A stretch of 64,000 nt of DNA from Pyronema omphalodes (lineage: Eukaryota > Ascomycota > Pezizomycetes > Pezizales > Pyronemataceae), in the NCBI GenBank assembly GCA_024516155.1, contig JAJJXM010000082.1:172939-236938 (forward strand), written 5' to 3'. Positions 11,990-23,978 of the stretch are shown piece by piece. A program made the position numbers and the translations under genes. Numbering within the stretch: the first letter of the stretch is position 1; each line of letters begins with the position of its first letter. Under the pieces are notes generated by a model. It made no database searches. It saw only the letters and a list, made by a program, of their open reading frames with translations, and was not told the DNA's origin.

Positions 11990-13389
11990 CATCCAGTTCT
12001 CGTCTTCGCGGTTAAGCTTGGACATATGCTTGTCATTGGTAAAGGAAAATCATCATTTAGGTAGCGGGTAAAGAAAACTCGTGTGAACGTACCCAGTCGC
12101 ATTGTCGCGATTGCCCTGAGAGCCGAAGCAGACTGGACAATCGCGGCTTGAAACCATACCACTGAACACATCATAGAATGATGTGAGCAGAGCAGGTGAA
12201 GAGTTGTGCAAATCACGCCCTAGTTCTGCAAAGCAAAAAATTAGCCCACAGTTCATGCAATCGAAAATTTAAAAAAAATGAAGTAAATTTCATTGTCAGA
12301 GTTGCATGAATGGTATTAAAAAAAGGTTGTCTGCATCGGAAACCCGGATAAGACTCGTCATCTAATAAAGGTCTCATCATGAAATGAAGGCGGTAACGCC
12401 GGGAAAAGCAAGAGAAAGATCGGGGATACCGTACCATTCAAGTTCACACTGTAAGTAATTGTTGATTGACATTCTATTGCCCTGAAGAAGGTTGTTAGCT
12501 CGGTGTCTCTTGCCGAAGCTAGGCTATAAAGCAAAAGGTTCGAGTCATGATCAGTCGGACGAGGTTTCTGAGGCCTCGCCACAAAAAAGAAAACATCACG
12601 GTGATCAGAGACCAGTGCTCTTGTTTGATCATCACAAGACTCGAGGAAACACGAAGATTGGTTTGTAGGCACACACCATTTAGGGTAAATAGAAATCCAT
12701 TATCATTATTATTATTCTAGATATACTTCAAACCAGTTAGCCTTAATTCAGGACAGGTTAAACGTTGCAAAAGCGATGTTAAGAAGTTAAGCTCAGGTAT
12801 AGCCATTTGATTACGTCATTGAGCCGAGGCCCTTGGACGGTAATTTCCAGCGTATAAATACGAATCCAAATGTTCATCAAAAACTTCGGGGGTAGGGATC
12901 GAGAAAGGGTTGTAGGTGTCTTACGTTTTAAATAATTGCTGTTCATGGGTTGTCGTAAGAGTAAGTGAAAGAAAAAGTCTGCAACTGAATGAAAGTTAGC
13001 GATGTTTTCATCGTAGACTATCATGATAAAAGTGCTTGTGAAAGGTCAAGATCAGGCTGACGTGCAAATGCAGTTTCACACCTCCGAAGAAGTCAAAGAC
13101 TCTAGTTTGTTTGCGGTTGTTGCGATATCATCACTAGATGACCGGGAAAGGGAAGGCGGGGAGGAAGAAGGTGGATGACATACCCATTGTAACAGAGCCC
13201 CCCACAGTCGTGGAGTGGAGGGCAGGTCGCTGTATGGCAGAGAAGATTCTCTGCCGTTGTGGTTTGCAACGGAGACGGAGGGGAACACGCTGTTTTAAAC
13301 CGTGGTGCGGTCGGCGAAATCACTAGGGTAGTCGTGACCAATTTTTCCGCGCTAGTATCAGTGGGGAAGATGCGCTTGGCACTTATCAT
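11990..13389 (-). other. Possible small intron-rich gene(s), structure unresolved
   Basis: No long frame exists, but fungal splice signals are dense on the minus strand. A frame from ATG 13389 ends at a GTATGT donor (exon end about 13189) in phase 2. An acceptor (CTAG) then opens a 52-nt exon containing 'DDIATTANKLESLTSSE', which keeps the frame and ends at GTGTGA. A CTAAC...CAG acceptor follows near 12982, after which the frame soon stops. Further left, more CTAAC/CAG acceptors and GTAAGA, GTGTGT, GTACGG and GTACGT donors flank short frames. One of these, near 12100-12240, reads 'LGRDLHNSSPALLTSFYDVF' followed by a CPVC pair. I recognise no family. It could be one or two small genes, a spliced noncoding RNA, or chance. 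Confidence 0.3.
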
Positions 13390-13735
13390 CTGGGATCACT
13401 CGGTTTACCCGTCGCCATGCAAAGTTTGGCCTTCAGAGCCGCGTACGGAGAAAACCCCGCGGTTTCGACCCTCGAATTTTCAGCCCTGCGTCAAGCGGTT
13501 CCTGAGCCTCCCGTTTTCGCCAACAACCAAGGAAGCAGACGCCAATGACGCACCGAGACCCTTCACCAGCAATTATATAGCGTCACAAACTATCCAACAT
13601 GCGCGCATCAGAGATAAACAAGCTTGACTTCACACCAGACCTCATGATATATTCAATTCAAGAAAACGTTCCAAAATGCATTATTACAACCTGAACACCG
13701 GTCCGACCCACTAACAATAAAGCAAATCCCACTCC

Positions 13736-15001
13736 TTATTTGGCGACAATTCCGTGCTTCTCGTACACCTCGTTGACCTTCTTGATCTCGTCGTAAGATC
13801 CCATGAAGATTCCTGATCTGTCATGGATGTGCTCGGGAACAACCTCAAGCATACGGCGCTGGTCACTCGTAACCGCTAGTCCGCCGGCTGTTTTCTCATT
13901 AGCTTCGCCCTATAAGCTGCATTGCGGGAGGACTAACCATTCTCCATAACCATTGCCATGGGAGCGCACTCGTACAAGATACGAAGCTTTCCCTTCTTGC
14001 TCTTCTTGTCGGCGGGGTAGGCGAAGATACCTCCGTAGCAGAGTGTTCGGTAGGCATCAGCGACCATGGATCCGATGTAACGGGCAGAGTAGGGCTTTCC
14101 CTCGGGGGTGGAAGGGAACTTGATGCTGTCGAAGTAAGCTCTGCAAGCTTCGTCCCAGTAGATGCTGTTTCCCTCGTTGACGGAGTAGATTCCGCGCTTC
14201 TTGGGTATCCTCATCTATTGACTATTAGCTGAATGCTACTGGCAGCTCGAAAGAGGGTACAAACGTCGGGGTGGGTCAAGATGAACTCTCCAAGGGCGTT
14301 GTCGAGGGTGAAACCGTTGACGTTTCCTCCCTTGACGGTCAAGACAAGCTGAGTGGAAGCACCGTACATGGTGAAACCGGAAGCAACAAGCTCAGTTCCA
14401 GGCTTGCAGACATCCTCAGCAGTTCCCTCGGCATCATCAGGAAGACGGAAGATTCCAAAGATAGTTCCAACTGAGACACCGGCGTCGAGGTTGGAGGATC
14501 CGTCGATGGGGTCACAGACAACTGCGTACTTTCCGTCTCCAGGGAAGATGATGGCCTCCTCTTCCTCCTCAGAAACAAGAACCTTCACCTTTCCACATCC
14601 GCGCATAACGTTGATGAAGATCTCATTTCCAATAACGTCAAGCTTCTTCTGGTCGTCACCAGTGGTGTTGGAGGATCCGGCAAGACCGATGAGCTGTGGT
14701 TGTTAGCGGGGTAGATGGAGGAGGAGGGGTTTCGAGTGATCATCTTACGTTAGTAAGGGTTGCACGGCGAATGTAGTAGGCAATGGACTTGAAGGAGAAC
14801 TGAAGGGCGTGGCAGAGGAGGCTATTTAGTTTCAAGTCAGCAATTGCCCTGAGCTCCCTAGAGACGGGAGCCGTACGTAAAGTCACCAGTGGCGTGGTTT
14901 CCGAGCTCGTTCTGGCGCTCAGTGAGGAATCGAGTGAGGGTGATGATGTCAGTCTTGACCTCTCCGTCTCCTGTGCCGTTCTGGGATACGTTGGAAGACA
15001 T
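13736..15001 (-). CDS. fbp1: Fructose-1,6-bisphosphatase
   Basis: Exons 15001-14877, 14821-14749, 14693-14265, 14214-13938 and 13887-13736 give 351 residues, the usual fungal length. The enzyme hydrolyses fructose-1,6-bisphosphate to fructose-6-phosphate, the committed step of gluconeogenesis, in the cytosol. The metal and catalytic motif [11 protein letters not shown] is intact, followed by GTIFGIF. The substrate-side motifs [14 protein letters not shown] and the [12 protein letters not shown] region are also present, as is the C-terminal 'MENAGGLAVT' created by the last splice. Donor of intron 3 is the less usual GTTTGT. The yeast enzyme is glucose-repressed and degraded; nothing in the sequence here tests that. 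Confidence 0.97.
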
Positions 15002-17467
15002 TATGTGTAGATTATTTGGTATTTGATTTGGTATTTGGAAAACGGTGTTGTTATTTGTTGAAAGTATTATTATCGTTGGGTATTGAGCTCGAAAGATTTT
15101 CACAAGCAAGAACAGGACAGGCACGAGGTGGGCGGCACGCGGTCACGATGTTATATAGTTTCGAAGCAGCAAGACCAACGTCAGCGAGGTTCGCGCTCTG
15201 CCTTTCCGGAACAGTGAGTGAGTGGCCTGTGTGCCAATCCATAGCTTTCTCTAAACATGGATCGAGCTAGACCAAGCTTCAATAGCTTCCCTTCCGCCTT
15301 CTTCGGTTGCTCGTCGGGTCGGGGACAATCTCTTTTTGCTCTGTCGTGGGAGGTTCAGCGTGCGTCCCAGCTCCCGGCAATAAGCGTGACGTCGTCGCTC
15401 ATAGCTGTCCGAGAGGCGGGGGGTGTGGGGTGAACCGTAGGGACCAGGTGCTTTACCGAGCTAACGCCCCACAGTTACCCGAATTCGCCCGCATTGCAGA
15501 CATGCATAGGAGCAGAGCGTACCGGGGCTGTTTGAAGATGACGAGAATACAAATTGAAAGAGCTCCGTATATATATGATTACAGCTTTCACCTTCAGCTT
15601 TGTAGAAACTCTAAAATCAATTTTAACGGTTGGTCCATCGACAATGGTTGGGCATCTGATGGCGGGGCAAGGGTGTACGAAGCACATCTCTTCTATACGC
15701 TTCTGCATGAATTCGCACCGAGGAAGAAGGGTTGATGGATGCAGTTCAACGCTCATGTCGATAATTGAGACATTTTTTCAGATGCTCTTCCGCAAAGCCT
15801 ACCGGTAAATCCCTACGTTCCGAAAAGCCCCCTTATTTAACTTCAAATAAAGAAAATACAGATAAAAGGTGCAGGAGAAGCTCTCCCGTAGTTCATATAG
15901 GTTATCTTTTTTTTTTTGCGGAGATATCGTTTCTTCATAGGTCTTGTGTCTCCAGACCGCCTATTGATCTCCAGCTCTAAGGGGATCTTCTCCCGCCAAG
16001 TGATTTGCGTTTGTGTCCGTCACTTCCGATGCCCGGATTTGTGCAACCTGGATGTATGTACAACCTAAAGAAAAGGTTCACATGAAGAGATGAAGATTAG
16101 AAAGGTGCATCGGAGAGAAGGAAGCAGTATGTTGATCGTGAGGTTAGCAAACTAAGGAGTAGTAAGCAAGTCCGCCATAGCCCGTTACCATACTTCAGCC
16201 GTTGAAGTCTGGGGATATCTAGCCGGAATGCTTCCGCAAGCTGAGCGAGGCTCAAGCTAGTCAACGGGCCGAAGCAGCGAAGCTCGGATATGACCAGCTT
16301 CAGGCACACAGGACTAGCTAGGCCTACTCTAGACACCCCAGTCTGGGCAAAAACCCGCGCTGGTTTGACAGTTTCCATGAATTTGTACATCATAGCTCAG
16401 GAACACGAAAGGAAGTCTAAGGGAGAGGTTCCTTCGGTTCATAGCTATTCCAGGTACCCGAGTGACCAGCGGAGCTTGACAAAGTTCAACAACGTCTGTC
16501 ACAATCCCACCGCTTACCCTCAATTGTAATCTATCCAGATTCCACCATCTCAAAAAGCCACCGTCCCGGACTATAAACCTCTATTGATCGAAATATTCGG
16601 ACTGTAGCAAGCCGTAGAGCTTACAGCCACCGTTTCGGCTTTAGGGGCGACCACTCGGAGCTCGAGCCTCAAATACAAATAGCAGCCGTCCGCCATATCG
16701 AAGAACCCTTTTCGGTGGCTACCCGACTAATCGTGAACTGGGCCCGGAAGCAAGTCGGAGAGGCCGTTGGGAGGTATGTAGGAAGAAGGCTCGTAACCTT
16801 TCTCAGGATGTAGGATGAACCGTGAACGGACGCGACATGTGGAGCTCGGTGAAGTCAGCGGGGCGTCGTTTTGGAGTCGTCAATCTGCTGCATGATTCGG
16901 GGATCAACCGAATATAACAAGGCATTCTTCCAGAAGGGGTGGGTTAGAGAGGAGATTATGTATAAGCGGGGGGGTTAAGTAGGAAGTAGGAAGTAGGAAC
17001 TGATATCGGACACATCGTCATAGCAAGTACCGTACGCGACTACTTCTGAATCTGTGACTGTTCCTCAAGATGCTCCCTCTATGTATGTATGCACATTGCA
17101 CCATACATACAGGCACCCCCCCCCCCCCACTAGTAAACTTCGTTGCTCGTCAACCAAAGCGTACCTCATCGCTTAGCACGCACCCCGATCTTGCCTTACG
17201 ATTCACGGAGAAACCTTGGGTTCACTACCGGGGCCGATTCCCGGGGTTTTGGTGGTGGTGGTGCCTGTCTGCTTGTGCTTTGTAATGGGGGGTTTTGGTG
17301 GGGCAAGGTACTGTAGCTAATTATCCAGCACCCCACCATGAGCTCCGCGCGTTGGTTGCGGGTGATATAAATTTCCCGTGAACTGTGAACTGTGAACTTT
17401 TTGTAATGTAACCGTGACAAAGACGATTTGAACTCACAGAATTCTTGAACAATTGGAAAAGAAAAAG
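15002..17467. other. Intergenic region between fbp1 and the aldo-keto reductase
   Basis: This is the 5' flank of both neighbours (fbp1 leftward, aldo-keto reductase rightward), so a divergent promoter region of about 2.5 kb. The small open frames lack any recognisable domain and show no consistent splice chain. A 13-nt poly-C run lies near 17116 and a short direct repeat 'aagtaggaagtaggaa' near 16977. I see no RNA gene. Confidence 0.55.
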
Positions 17468-18811
17468 ATGTCGGACATGGAATACGTCAAGTCAGTAACC
17501 ATATCACAAGACATATCCTGTTTTTTGAAAAAGAGAATCGAGAAATTGATATAAAATTATAACAGCCTTGGAAAGTCGGGTCTTAAGATCTCAAAGGTCG
17601 TGTTGGGATGTATGAGCTACGGAAGCTCTGCTGTACGTATTCCTCTACTGATAGCTCCAATGACCCCCGAAGCTCTTCTTTCTAACATCCACATAGTGGC
17701 AGAAATGGGTCTTGGACGAAGACAAAGCCCTTCCTCTTTTGAAGGCCGCCTTTGATAAGGGAATCAACACCTGGGACACCGCTGACTTGTCCGTATTTCC
17801 TCTCCTCTTACAACGCATCTCTAACATCCACCCTAGCTACTCCGACGGAGAATCCGAGCGCATCGTCGGCAAAGCCATCAAAGAGTACAACATCCCGCGC
17901 GAGCAGCTTGTGATCCTCACCAAATGCTATTTCACCTGGGACTCAGACGCAGGAGTGATGGCTTCTAACAACAACTCGAAATGGGTTAACCGCTGTGGTT
18001 TATCCCGTAAGCATATCATGGATGCTGTTGATAAGTCGATTGAGAAACTTGGGACTTATATCGATGTTCTTCAGATCCATCGGTTGGATAAGGAAACCCC
18101 CATGGAGGAGATCATGAGGGCATTACATGATGTCGTTACCTCTGGAAAGGTTAGGTATATTGGTGCTTCTAGTATGAATGCTTGGGAGTTTCAGATGTTG
18201 CAGAATATTGCGGAGAAGAATGGGTGGACGAAGTTTATTAGTATGCAGAATTATATCAACTTGTTGGTAAGTTTTTCTGTATCTCTGGAGTTGAAAACAA
18301 AATGCTGATTAGGGGATAGTACCGCGAGGAGGAGAGGGAGATGATTCCTTACTGTAAGGCTACCGGTGTTGGTCTTATTCCTTGGGTAAGTTACTTCTGA
18401 CAGCTTCCTTCATTATATATCCCATTTTCTTTCCCTCAAATCCAAAGGTCAGGAAGCTAACTATTTACAAAGTCCCCCCTCGCACGCGGAGTTCTTTCCC
18501 GGCCAGTCGGAGCCGAGAAGACTACCCGTGAGCAAGTCGACAAAGTGTTGATTTCACACTACAAGCTCCGCGAGAACGAGGCCGATAATGCGATCATTGC
18601 CCGTGTTGAGGAAGTTGCAAAGAAGCGCAATACCAGCATGGCAATTGTTGCTTCCGCTTGGGTTATGAAGCAGGGGGCTAACCCTATTGTTGGATTAAAC
18701 TCTGTGGAGAGAATGGATGAGGCTATTGAGGCTATCAAGTTTAAGCTTACCGATGAGGAGTGTGCTTACCTTGAGGAGCCTTACATGCCGAAGAGAGTTA
18801 CTGGTCACTAA
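17468..18811 (+). CDS. Aldo-keto reductase (aryl-alcohol dehydrogenase-like)
   Basis: Six exons (17468-17490, 17566-17632, 17697-17788, 17837-18266, 18320-18385, 18473-18811) encode 338 residues. It is an NADPH-dependent reductase of aldehydes or ketones of the branch that includes yeast YPL088W. The start reads MSDMEYVNLGKSGLKIS, typical of the group. The catalytic tetrad is visible: Asp57 and Tyr62 in NTWDTADFYSDG, Lys90 in VILTKCYF, and His142 in DVLQIHRLD. The cofactor-side segment near the C-terminus (NPIVGLNSVERMDEAI) is present. Two donors are unusual (GTCAGT after exon 1, GTCCGT after exon 3), but only these joins restore the family sequence. The substrate is unknown. Confidence 0.92.
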
Positions 18812-19218
18812 ATAGACCGGTACAAAAAATATGGAGATAGAGTAGTAGAAGATCAATTTTTAGATATCAATTTGCAGCGCTTTTCTCAAGAACCTGATAT
18901 ATCACGCCTTGTTCCAATTATCTTGCGTGGAATTTGTGGTTTGTAATCGGCGTAGATCCATTCCTCGCCTCCCATACGTGCCGCCGGAGCCGAAAGCGCA
19001 ATAGAAACTCTTCGAAAGCGACGACGTTCCGAAGATCGGCTCGAGTGACAGCACATGTTCGATTACCGAGGTGATCCGACACTGATTTCGGGACTAACCC
19101 ATGTTAAGTCAAGCCTGGAAATGACGTCGGGGGGTGGGCGGGGAGAATTGAGGCATCAACGACTTTTGCTTCTTCATTAGTTTCCAACCAATCAATCACC
19201 GAAACCCAGCAAAAAACA
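18812..19218. other. Intergenic region: aldo-keto reductase 3' end and sod2 promoter
   Basis: About 400 bp between two convergently unrelated genes on the plus strand. It must contain the terminator of one and the promoter of the other. The 5' leader just upstream of the sod2 ATG ends in 'aaaaaacaatg', a good fungal start context. No other feature is visible. Confidence 0.6.
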
Positions 19219-20098
19219 ATGTCTTTCGTCGCCAGAATTGCCCGTCCTACTATCGCCGCCGCTCGTGGTGTTAACACCGCTGCTGCCCTTCGCTCAAAGC
19301 ACACTCTTCCCGCTCTTGCTTACGACTATGGTGAGCTTGAGCCCGCCATCGCTGGTCAGATCATGGAGGTGAGCTCCCATTGCGATTGCGACGATGTAGA
19401 CGCTGCGGAAGAGAGCTTGGACTGATGATATGGAAATGAAATAGATCCACCACACCAAGCACCACCAGACCTATGTCAACTCCTTGAACGAGGCTGAGGA
19501 GAAGTTCGCTGCCGCCCAGCACGCCAACGATGTCAAGGCCCAGATTGCTCTCCAGCCTGCCCTCAAGTTCCACGGAGGGTAAGTGTTTAATATTAGACCC
19601 CAGAAAACGAATCGCAACTAATGACATTCATAGAGGACACCTTAACCACACTCTCTTCTGGGAGAACCTTGCCCCCAAGAAGCTCGGTGGTGGAGAGCCT
19701 CCTTCTGGAGAGCTCGCTGCTGCTATCAACGAGCAGTGGGGAAGCTTCGACGGATTCAAGAAGACCTTCAACGGATACCTCGCTGGAATCCAGGGATCTG
19801 GTTGGTCTTGGTTGGTCAAGGACACCGAGACCAACAAACTCCAGATCATCTCTCTTCCTGTAAGTTACGCGAAACAAAGCGAAGGAACTGGGCGTATTGG
19901 GCCAGGTGAATGAGCAAATGCTGATGGATTGGATTATAGAACCAGGACCCCGTTGTCGGAAAGTACAAGCCCATCATCGGAGTCGACGCTTGGGAGCACG
20001 CCTACTACCTTCAGTACCAGAACCGCAAGGTTGAGTACTTCCAGGCTATCTGGGAGGTTATCAACTGGAAGACTGGAGAGAAGCGCTTCAAGGCTTAA
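19219..20098 (+). CDS. sod2: Superoxide dismutase [Mn], mitochondrial
   Basis: Exons 19219-19368, 19445-19578, 19634-19859 and 19940-20098 encode 222 residues. The enzyme converts superoxide to oxygen and hydrogen peroxide in the mitochondrial matrix. The first 25-28 residues are rich in Ala and Arg with no acidic residue ([17 protein letters not shown]), a good matrix-targeting presequence, and the mature part begins near [11 protein letters not shown]. Metal ligands are in place: His52 in [12 protein letters not shown], His100 in [10 protein letters not shown], and Asp186 and His190 in [14 protein letters not shown]. The sequence [14 protein letters not shown] and QGSGWSWL are typical of the family. 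The gene lies 407 bp downstream of the aldo-keto reductase on the same strand and has its own promoter space. Confidence 0.97.
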
Positions 20099-20802
20099 AT
20101 ATAACCCCTTGTGGTAGTTGTTTAATGTTGTATATACCAAAATGAGATGATTTGAGCGTTTTCAATGAAACAATGGATTGAATAAAGTGCAAAACCTTAA
20201 CGTATGTAGGCGCCCGAGGCCGAAGTTGAGGCTGAGGCCGTGGGTACAAAAACGTGCGTAGATACCAGATACTACATGACGCCGTATGTAGAAAGTATTT
20301 GTCTGCCAATAGCGCGCAGCTTCTACTTGGTTCCAATCGCGTCGGAGCATGACAGAAGCCCTGTTTTTTTTTTATAAAATCGGTGAGGCGGTAATAGCAG
20401 TCTGCCTAAAACTTCACCATACTTTCTTTGTGCCTTGAATTCCGAATCCAAGTTTACCTTTTGCAGAAGAGCTTGCTTTCCCATAATTCGTAGCCTTTGG
20501 CGGGGCAGTGTAGAGTATTCACTACAGGCATCCACTCCTACGGTGCCTATACCCGTGCGCCGCGAAGAGATCGGTAAAATCTAGAGTAGCCCACGAATCC
20601 ACGTCCCAGCAGGGTTATTGGTCGTTATGTACAACCAACGTGAACATCGAGCTACCGTACCGTACATAGACACCTCAGCTCAAGCTTGAACCACAAACCC
20701 CCACTACCAGCAACCACCAACCAACAACCACCAACCACCAACTCTCCACCACAGTTTCCAGACACAAAGCTCCGCAACAAACATACAAACCACATCCACA
20801 AG
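20099..20802. other. Intergenic region: sod2 to WBP2-like gene
   Basis: No gene is seen. From about 20700 the sequence is C/A-rich with an 'accaaccaccaacca' type repeat (20708-20748), which is the probable 5' UTR of the following gene whose ATG is at 20803. Confidence 0.55.
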
Positions 20803-21639
20803 ATGTCACTAAAGTAAGTACAGTAGTTTCTTCTTCCCCGTCTCCTGGAAGAAAGTGAATCATAGCTAACGTCTAAACAGCAGCGTTATGCTAGGCACAA
20901 GCCCTCACACTTTTGTCCCCCTCCCAAATGAACATAACGTCTTTACCTCCCCTGTTCGCACTACTTTCACTCTTACTCCCGGGGGTATCAACTCCTCCAG
21001 CGGTGTCGCGATCCTTACAAACCTCCGAGTAAGCCTTTACCCTCCTTCTATGTCCCCCATTCCAAAGTTGCACAGCACGTCCCGTACCTTCGCCGCCATA
21101 CAGCCCTTCTTCAATCCCTCCGCAGCTAACACCGTCAGATAATCTACCTCCCCGCCTCCCCCAGCCTCGACTTCACCTCCTTCACCGCGCCAATTCTCTC
21201 CATAGTAGACTCCCGTATCATCACCCCGATCTTCGGCGCAAACCACTGGACCGCGACAATTATCCCCACTAGAAATGGGGGGCTACAAGAGCAATCCGAG
21301 ATAAAGCTAGTATTTAAAGATGGCGGAGCTTTCGATTGGCAACAGAAATTTGAGGTGGTTAAGGAACGGGTTCATGCGGCTAGAGATGAGGGACGGGAGG
21401 AGGTTGTCATGGAGGATTTGCCGGCTTATGATTTTGGTTCCAGTGCTACCGGAGCAGAGGGTTTGAGGCAGGCGCCGGATTTGGCGCCCGCTTATGAGCA
21501 GGTTACGCAGGCTACGCAGGCTACGCAGACCCAGGGGAATATGGGAAGAGGAGCACCGACTCCGGCTGAACCACCCCCCGGGTATGAGGAGGTTCAAAGA
21601 GAGTGTGTAGCAGCGGCATCATCTACGGCTAAAGTTTAG
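20803..21639 (+). CDS. WBP2/UPF0664-like protein with GRAM-type domain and PY motif
   Basis: Exons 20803-20813 (only 11 nt), 20881-21028 and 21139-21639 give 219 residues. The N-terminal half is a GRAM/PH-like domain like that of human WBP2 and the fission yeast UPF0664 stress-induced protein. Visible hallmarks are GVAILTNLRIIYLP, the DFTSFTAPI strand, and 'TPIFGANHWTATI'. The C-terminal third is Ala/Gln-rich and contains PAYEQV and PPPGYEEV. The latter is a PPxY motif of the kind bound by WW domains such as those of Rsp5/Nedd4-type ubiquitin ligases. The start depends on the 11-nt first exon (Met-Ser-Leu-Asn/). Family assignment is good; the biological role in fungi is unknown. Confidence 0.88.
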
Positions 21640-23978
21640 GATTGGAACTAGGTCCTTAGTGGATATCATGGATACTCTATTCCATGGGGTTTGGGGTTTG
21701 GAGTTAGTTGGCGTTTTATTGTTTTTTGAGTTTTTTGAGTTTTTGTTTCGAGATAATTCTGAGGAAGAATAGGAGGGATTAAGATATCTTATAAAGGATT
21801 AATTGTAGGAAATCTGTGAGATGATACAGATGGGTTATAAACTTACTGATTGATGGGATTGTGAGAGATAGTAATTCAAATCTTGATTATAAGGATAAGG
21901 ATAGGCAGGAAAAGAATCGTATCGTGACACGGAAGAATACCCCATTTGAGAGCTCCCCAACGTCCGTAAGGCTTTTGTATACATAGCAACATTTTCGCTT
22001 TTGCTACTGCTATTACTATTACCATTACGTTTTACATCATACAGTAAAACTCAATACTAGCCAAAACTGATTTAAGAACCGCAATCCTCGGATTACAGAA
22101 GTAGGAAATTTCATCAAGGATACACTTTTTTAGGATAAAAATACAAAGAACTGAAGACAGTTTATACATACATAGTTGTAATATATATGCTGTAGAATGC
22201 TACTATGGGGAAAGGTCTCTATGTACATATGTATTGACTTGGGAATAAAATTTCCTTGTGTTTGAGGGATATGAAATTTTTGGTGGCGGGAAAACTTGTG
22301 TTGTATGTACGAGTACTTGAGAATGATTTTGGAGGATGTATAATAAAGGTTCTGTTTTTTGTGTCGTGTCTCTCTCTGTATATATATATATCTCTGGAAA
22401 AGAAATTTGAAAAGTTCAAAGAATCTACAAAATAGTGTCAAAAATAGGCACAGAAACAAATAGACCTTTACATACACGAGGGGGGAATATCTAACCAATA
22501 CCATACTCATCAATACTATACTCATCAATAAAGAACGCAGCTGAGTTGTGTACTGTCGCATAGCCGTAGTTATACTAAAGATATCATAGCTACATTGTAT
22601 AGATTGATCGATGGATGGATGGAATCATCGATGAATGTGTTAGTTGATCTAAAGCTGAGGAGGAGAGGGAGGGGGGGGGGGGGGGGGGGTGGGAGGAGGA
22701 TATGGAGGAGTATGATGTTGTTTAAGTCCCATGTTTATCCTAATGTTTCTGGATCGTTGGTTATCTTTAAATCCTCATTTGGATCCTATATCAAAGCTTC
22801 GTAAATCCTTCTAAATTCATGATAAAGATACTGCATCCACTGTAAGATTACTTAACTTAATCAATACTTGTCCCCAGTTAGATCATACGTACTTTGATAT
22901 AAGAAATGAAGTATACATATCAAAGTTTTATATATACATATACAATTCTACTGCAGTTAACCCAGGGCAGAGAGGGTGAGGTGGGCGGGGCAGAGAGGGG
23001 GAGGTTGGTGGGGGAGGCGGAGCGGGGGGGCGGGGCGAGAGGCGGGGCGGGAGGGATGAGGCGGGGAATATCGAATATCTACAATCCTACACAAACCTTC
23101 ATCAAGCCAGGTAAGTAACCAAGATCAGTATTCCCAGCCACGAATCACATCATTTAATTAGCTCCCTAGAGCCTCGGGGTAAGTTTAATGAAGTTTAATG
23201 AAGTTCTATGAATTGTATCTTTCTTTATTCCTAACAGTAACCAAGATATCCTCGATAGCCAAAACGGCAGCTATAGAGATAGCTAGACATCTAGACATCT
23301 AGATACAAAGAAATAAAGAAAACAAGATACAAAAAAAACAAGAAGTAAGATATACAATCCAATCCCTGACAAGAAGAAGCAATAACCACACAACCCAAGA
23401 TACAAGTTAAGTAAAACAAACCCCATATCATTAAGTAATCTGTGATATTAGCTCCATGCTCCAGCCTTATTCCTGTAAGCAGTATGTCTGGAAGTTGATG
23501 AAACAGTTATGATATGTGAATGAGCACTGTGCGGGATGTTTTTGATTTCCGTAAGGTGATGTAGTGCAGATGCCGGAGTTATTCCTGGTGGTAGTGGTGG
23601 TAGTAGTAGTAGTAGTGGTAGTAGTAGTTGCCTACTGTTATTATTTTTTTTTTTTTTTTTTGTTGTTGTTGTTATTGAAAAAGAAAGCATAACCACGTAA
23701 CTGAAACGATATCGTAAAAAGCAAAGCAAATCCGTAAAATCGTAAAAAAAAAGCATAAAACAATCCAGTAAATATCAGTAAAAAGTGAAATCCGAGAGTT
23801 GTAGTTATAGTTGTAGTAGTTGTAATTGTTGTAAATATTAGTAACCAAATCAAAGATTTCACTATTTCAGATATAAGTAAGTAAGTGGAGTTAGTAGTGG
23901 ACATATTCTCAGCTCATGATCCGGAAGTATGACTCATGAAGATATGTCGTAAAATGTCGTATGAGATTTGTGTTCCAG
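21640..23978. other. Intergenic region between convergent genes
   Basis: The WBP2-like gene ends at 21639 and the minus-strand YTH gene ends at 23979, so this is a convergent 3'-3' interval of 2.3 kb. It has a 19-nt poly-G run (22671-22689), a G-rich stretch at 22968-23068, GTA trinucleotide repeats near 23590-23625, and a 20-nt poly-T run near 23643. The YTH transcript's 3' UTR lies at the right end. No gene is supported. Confidence 0.6.
22671..22689. repeat. 19-nt poly-G tract
   Basis: An uninterrupted G run sits within a purine-rich stretch (about 22652-22705). Confidence 0.85.

Noticed and set aside
13102..13389. 95-codon minus-strand frame as a complete gene
   Set aside because: The end of the frame runs past a clear GTATGT donor into low-complexity sequence. 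It is treated as a possible first exon only.
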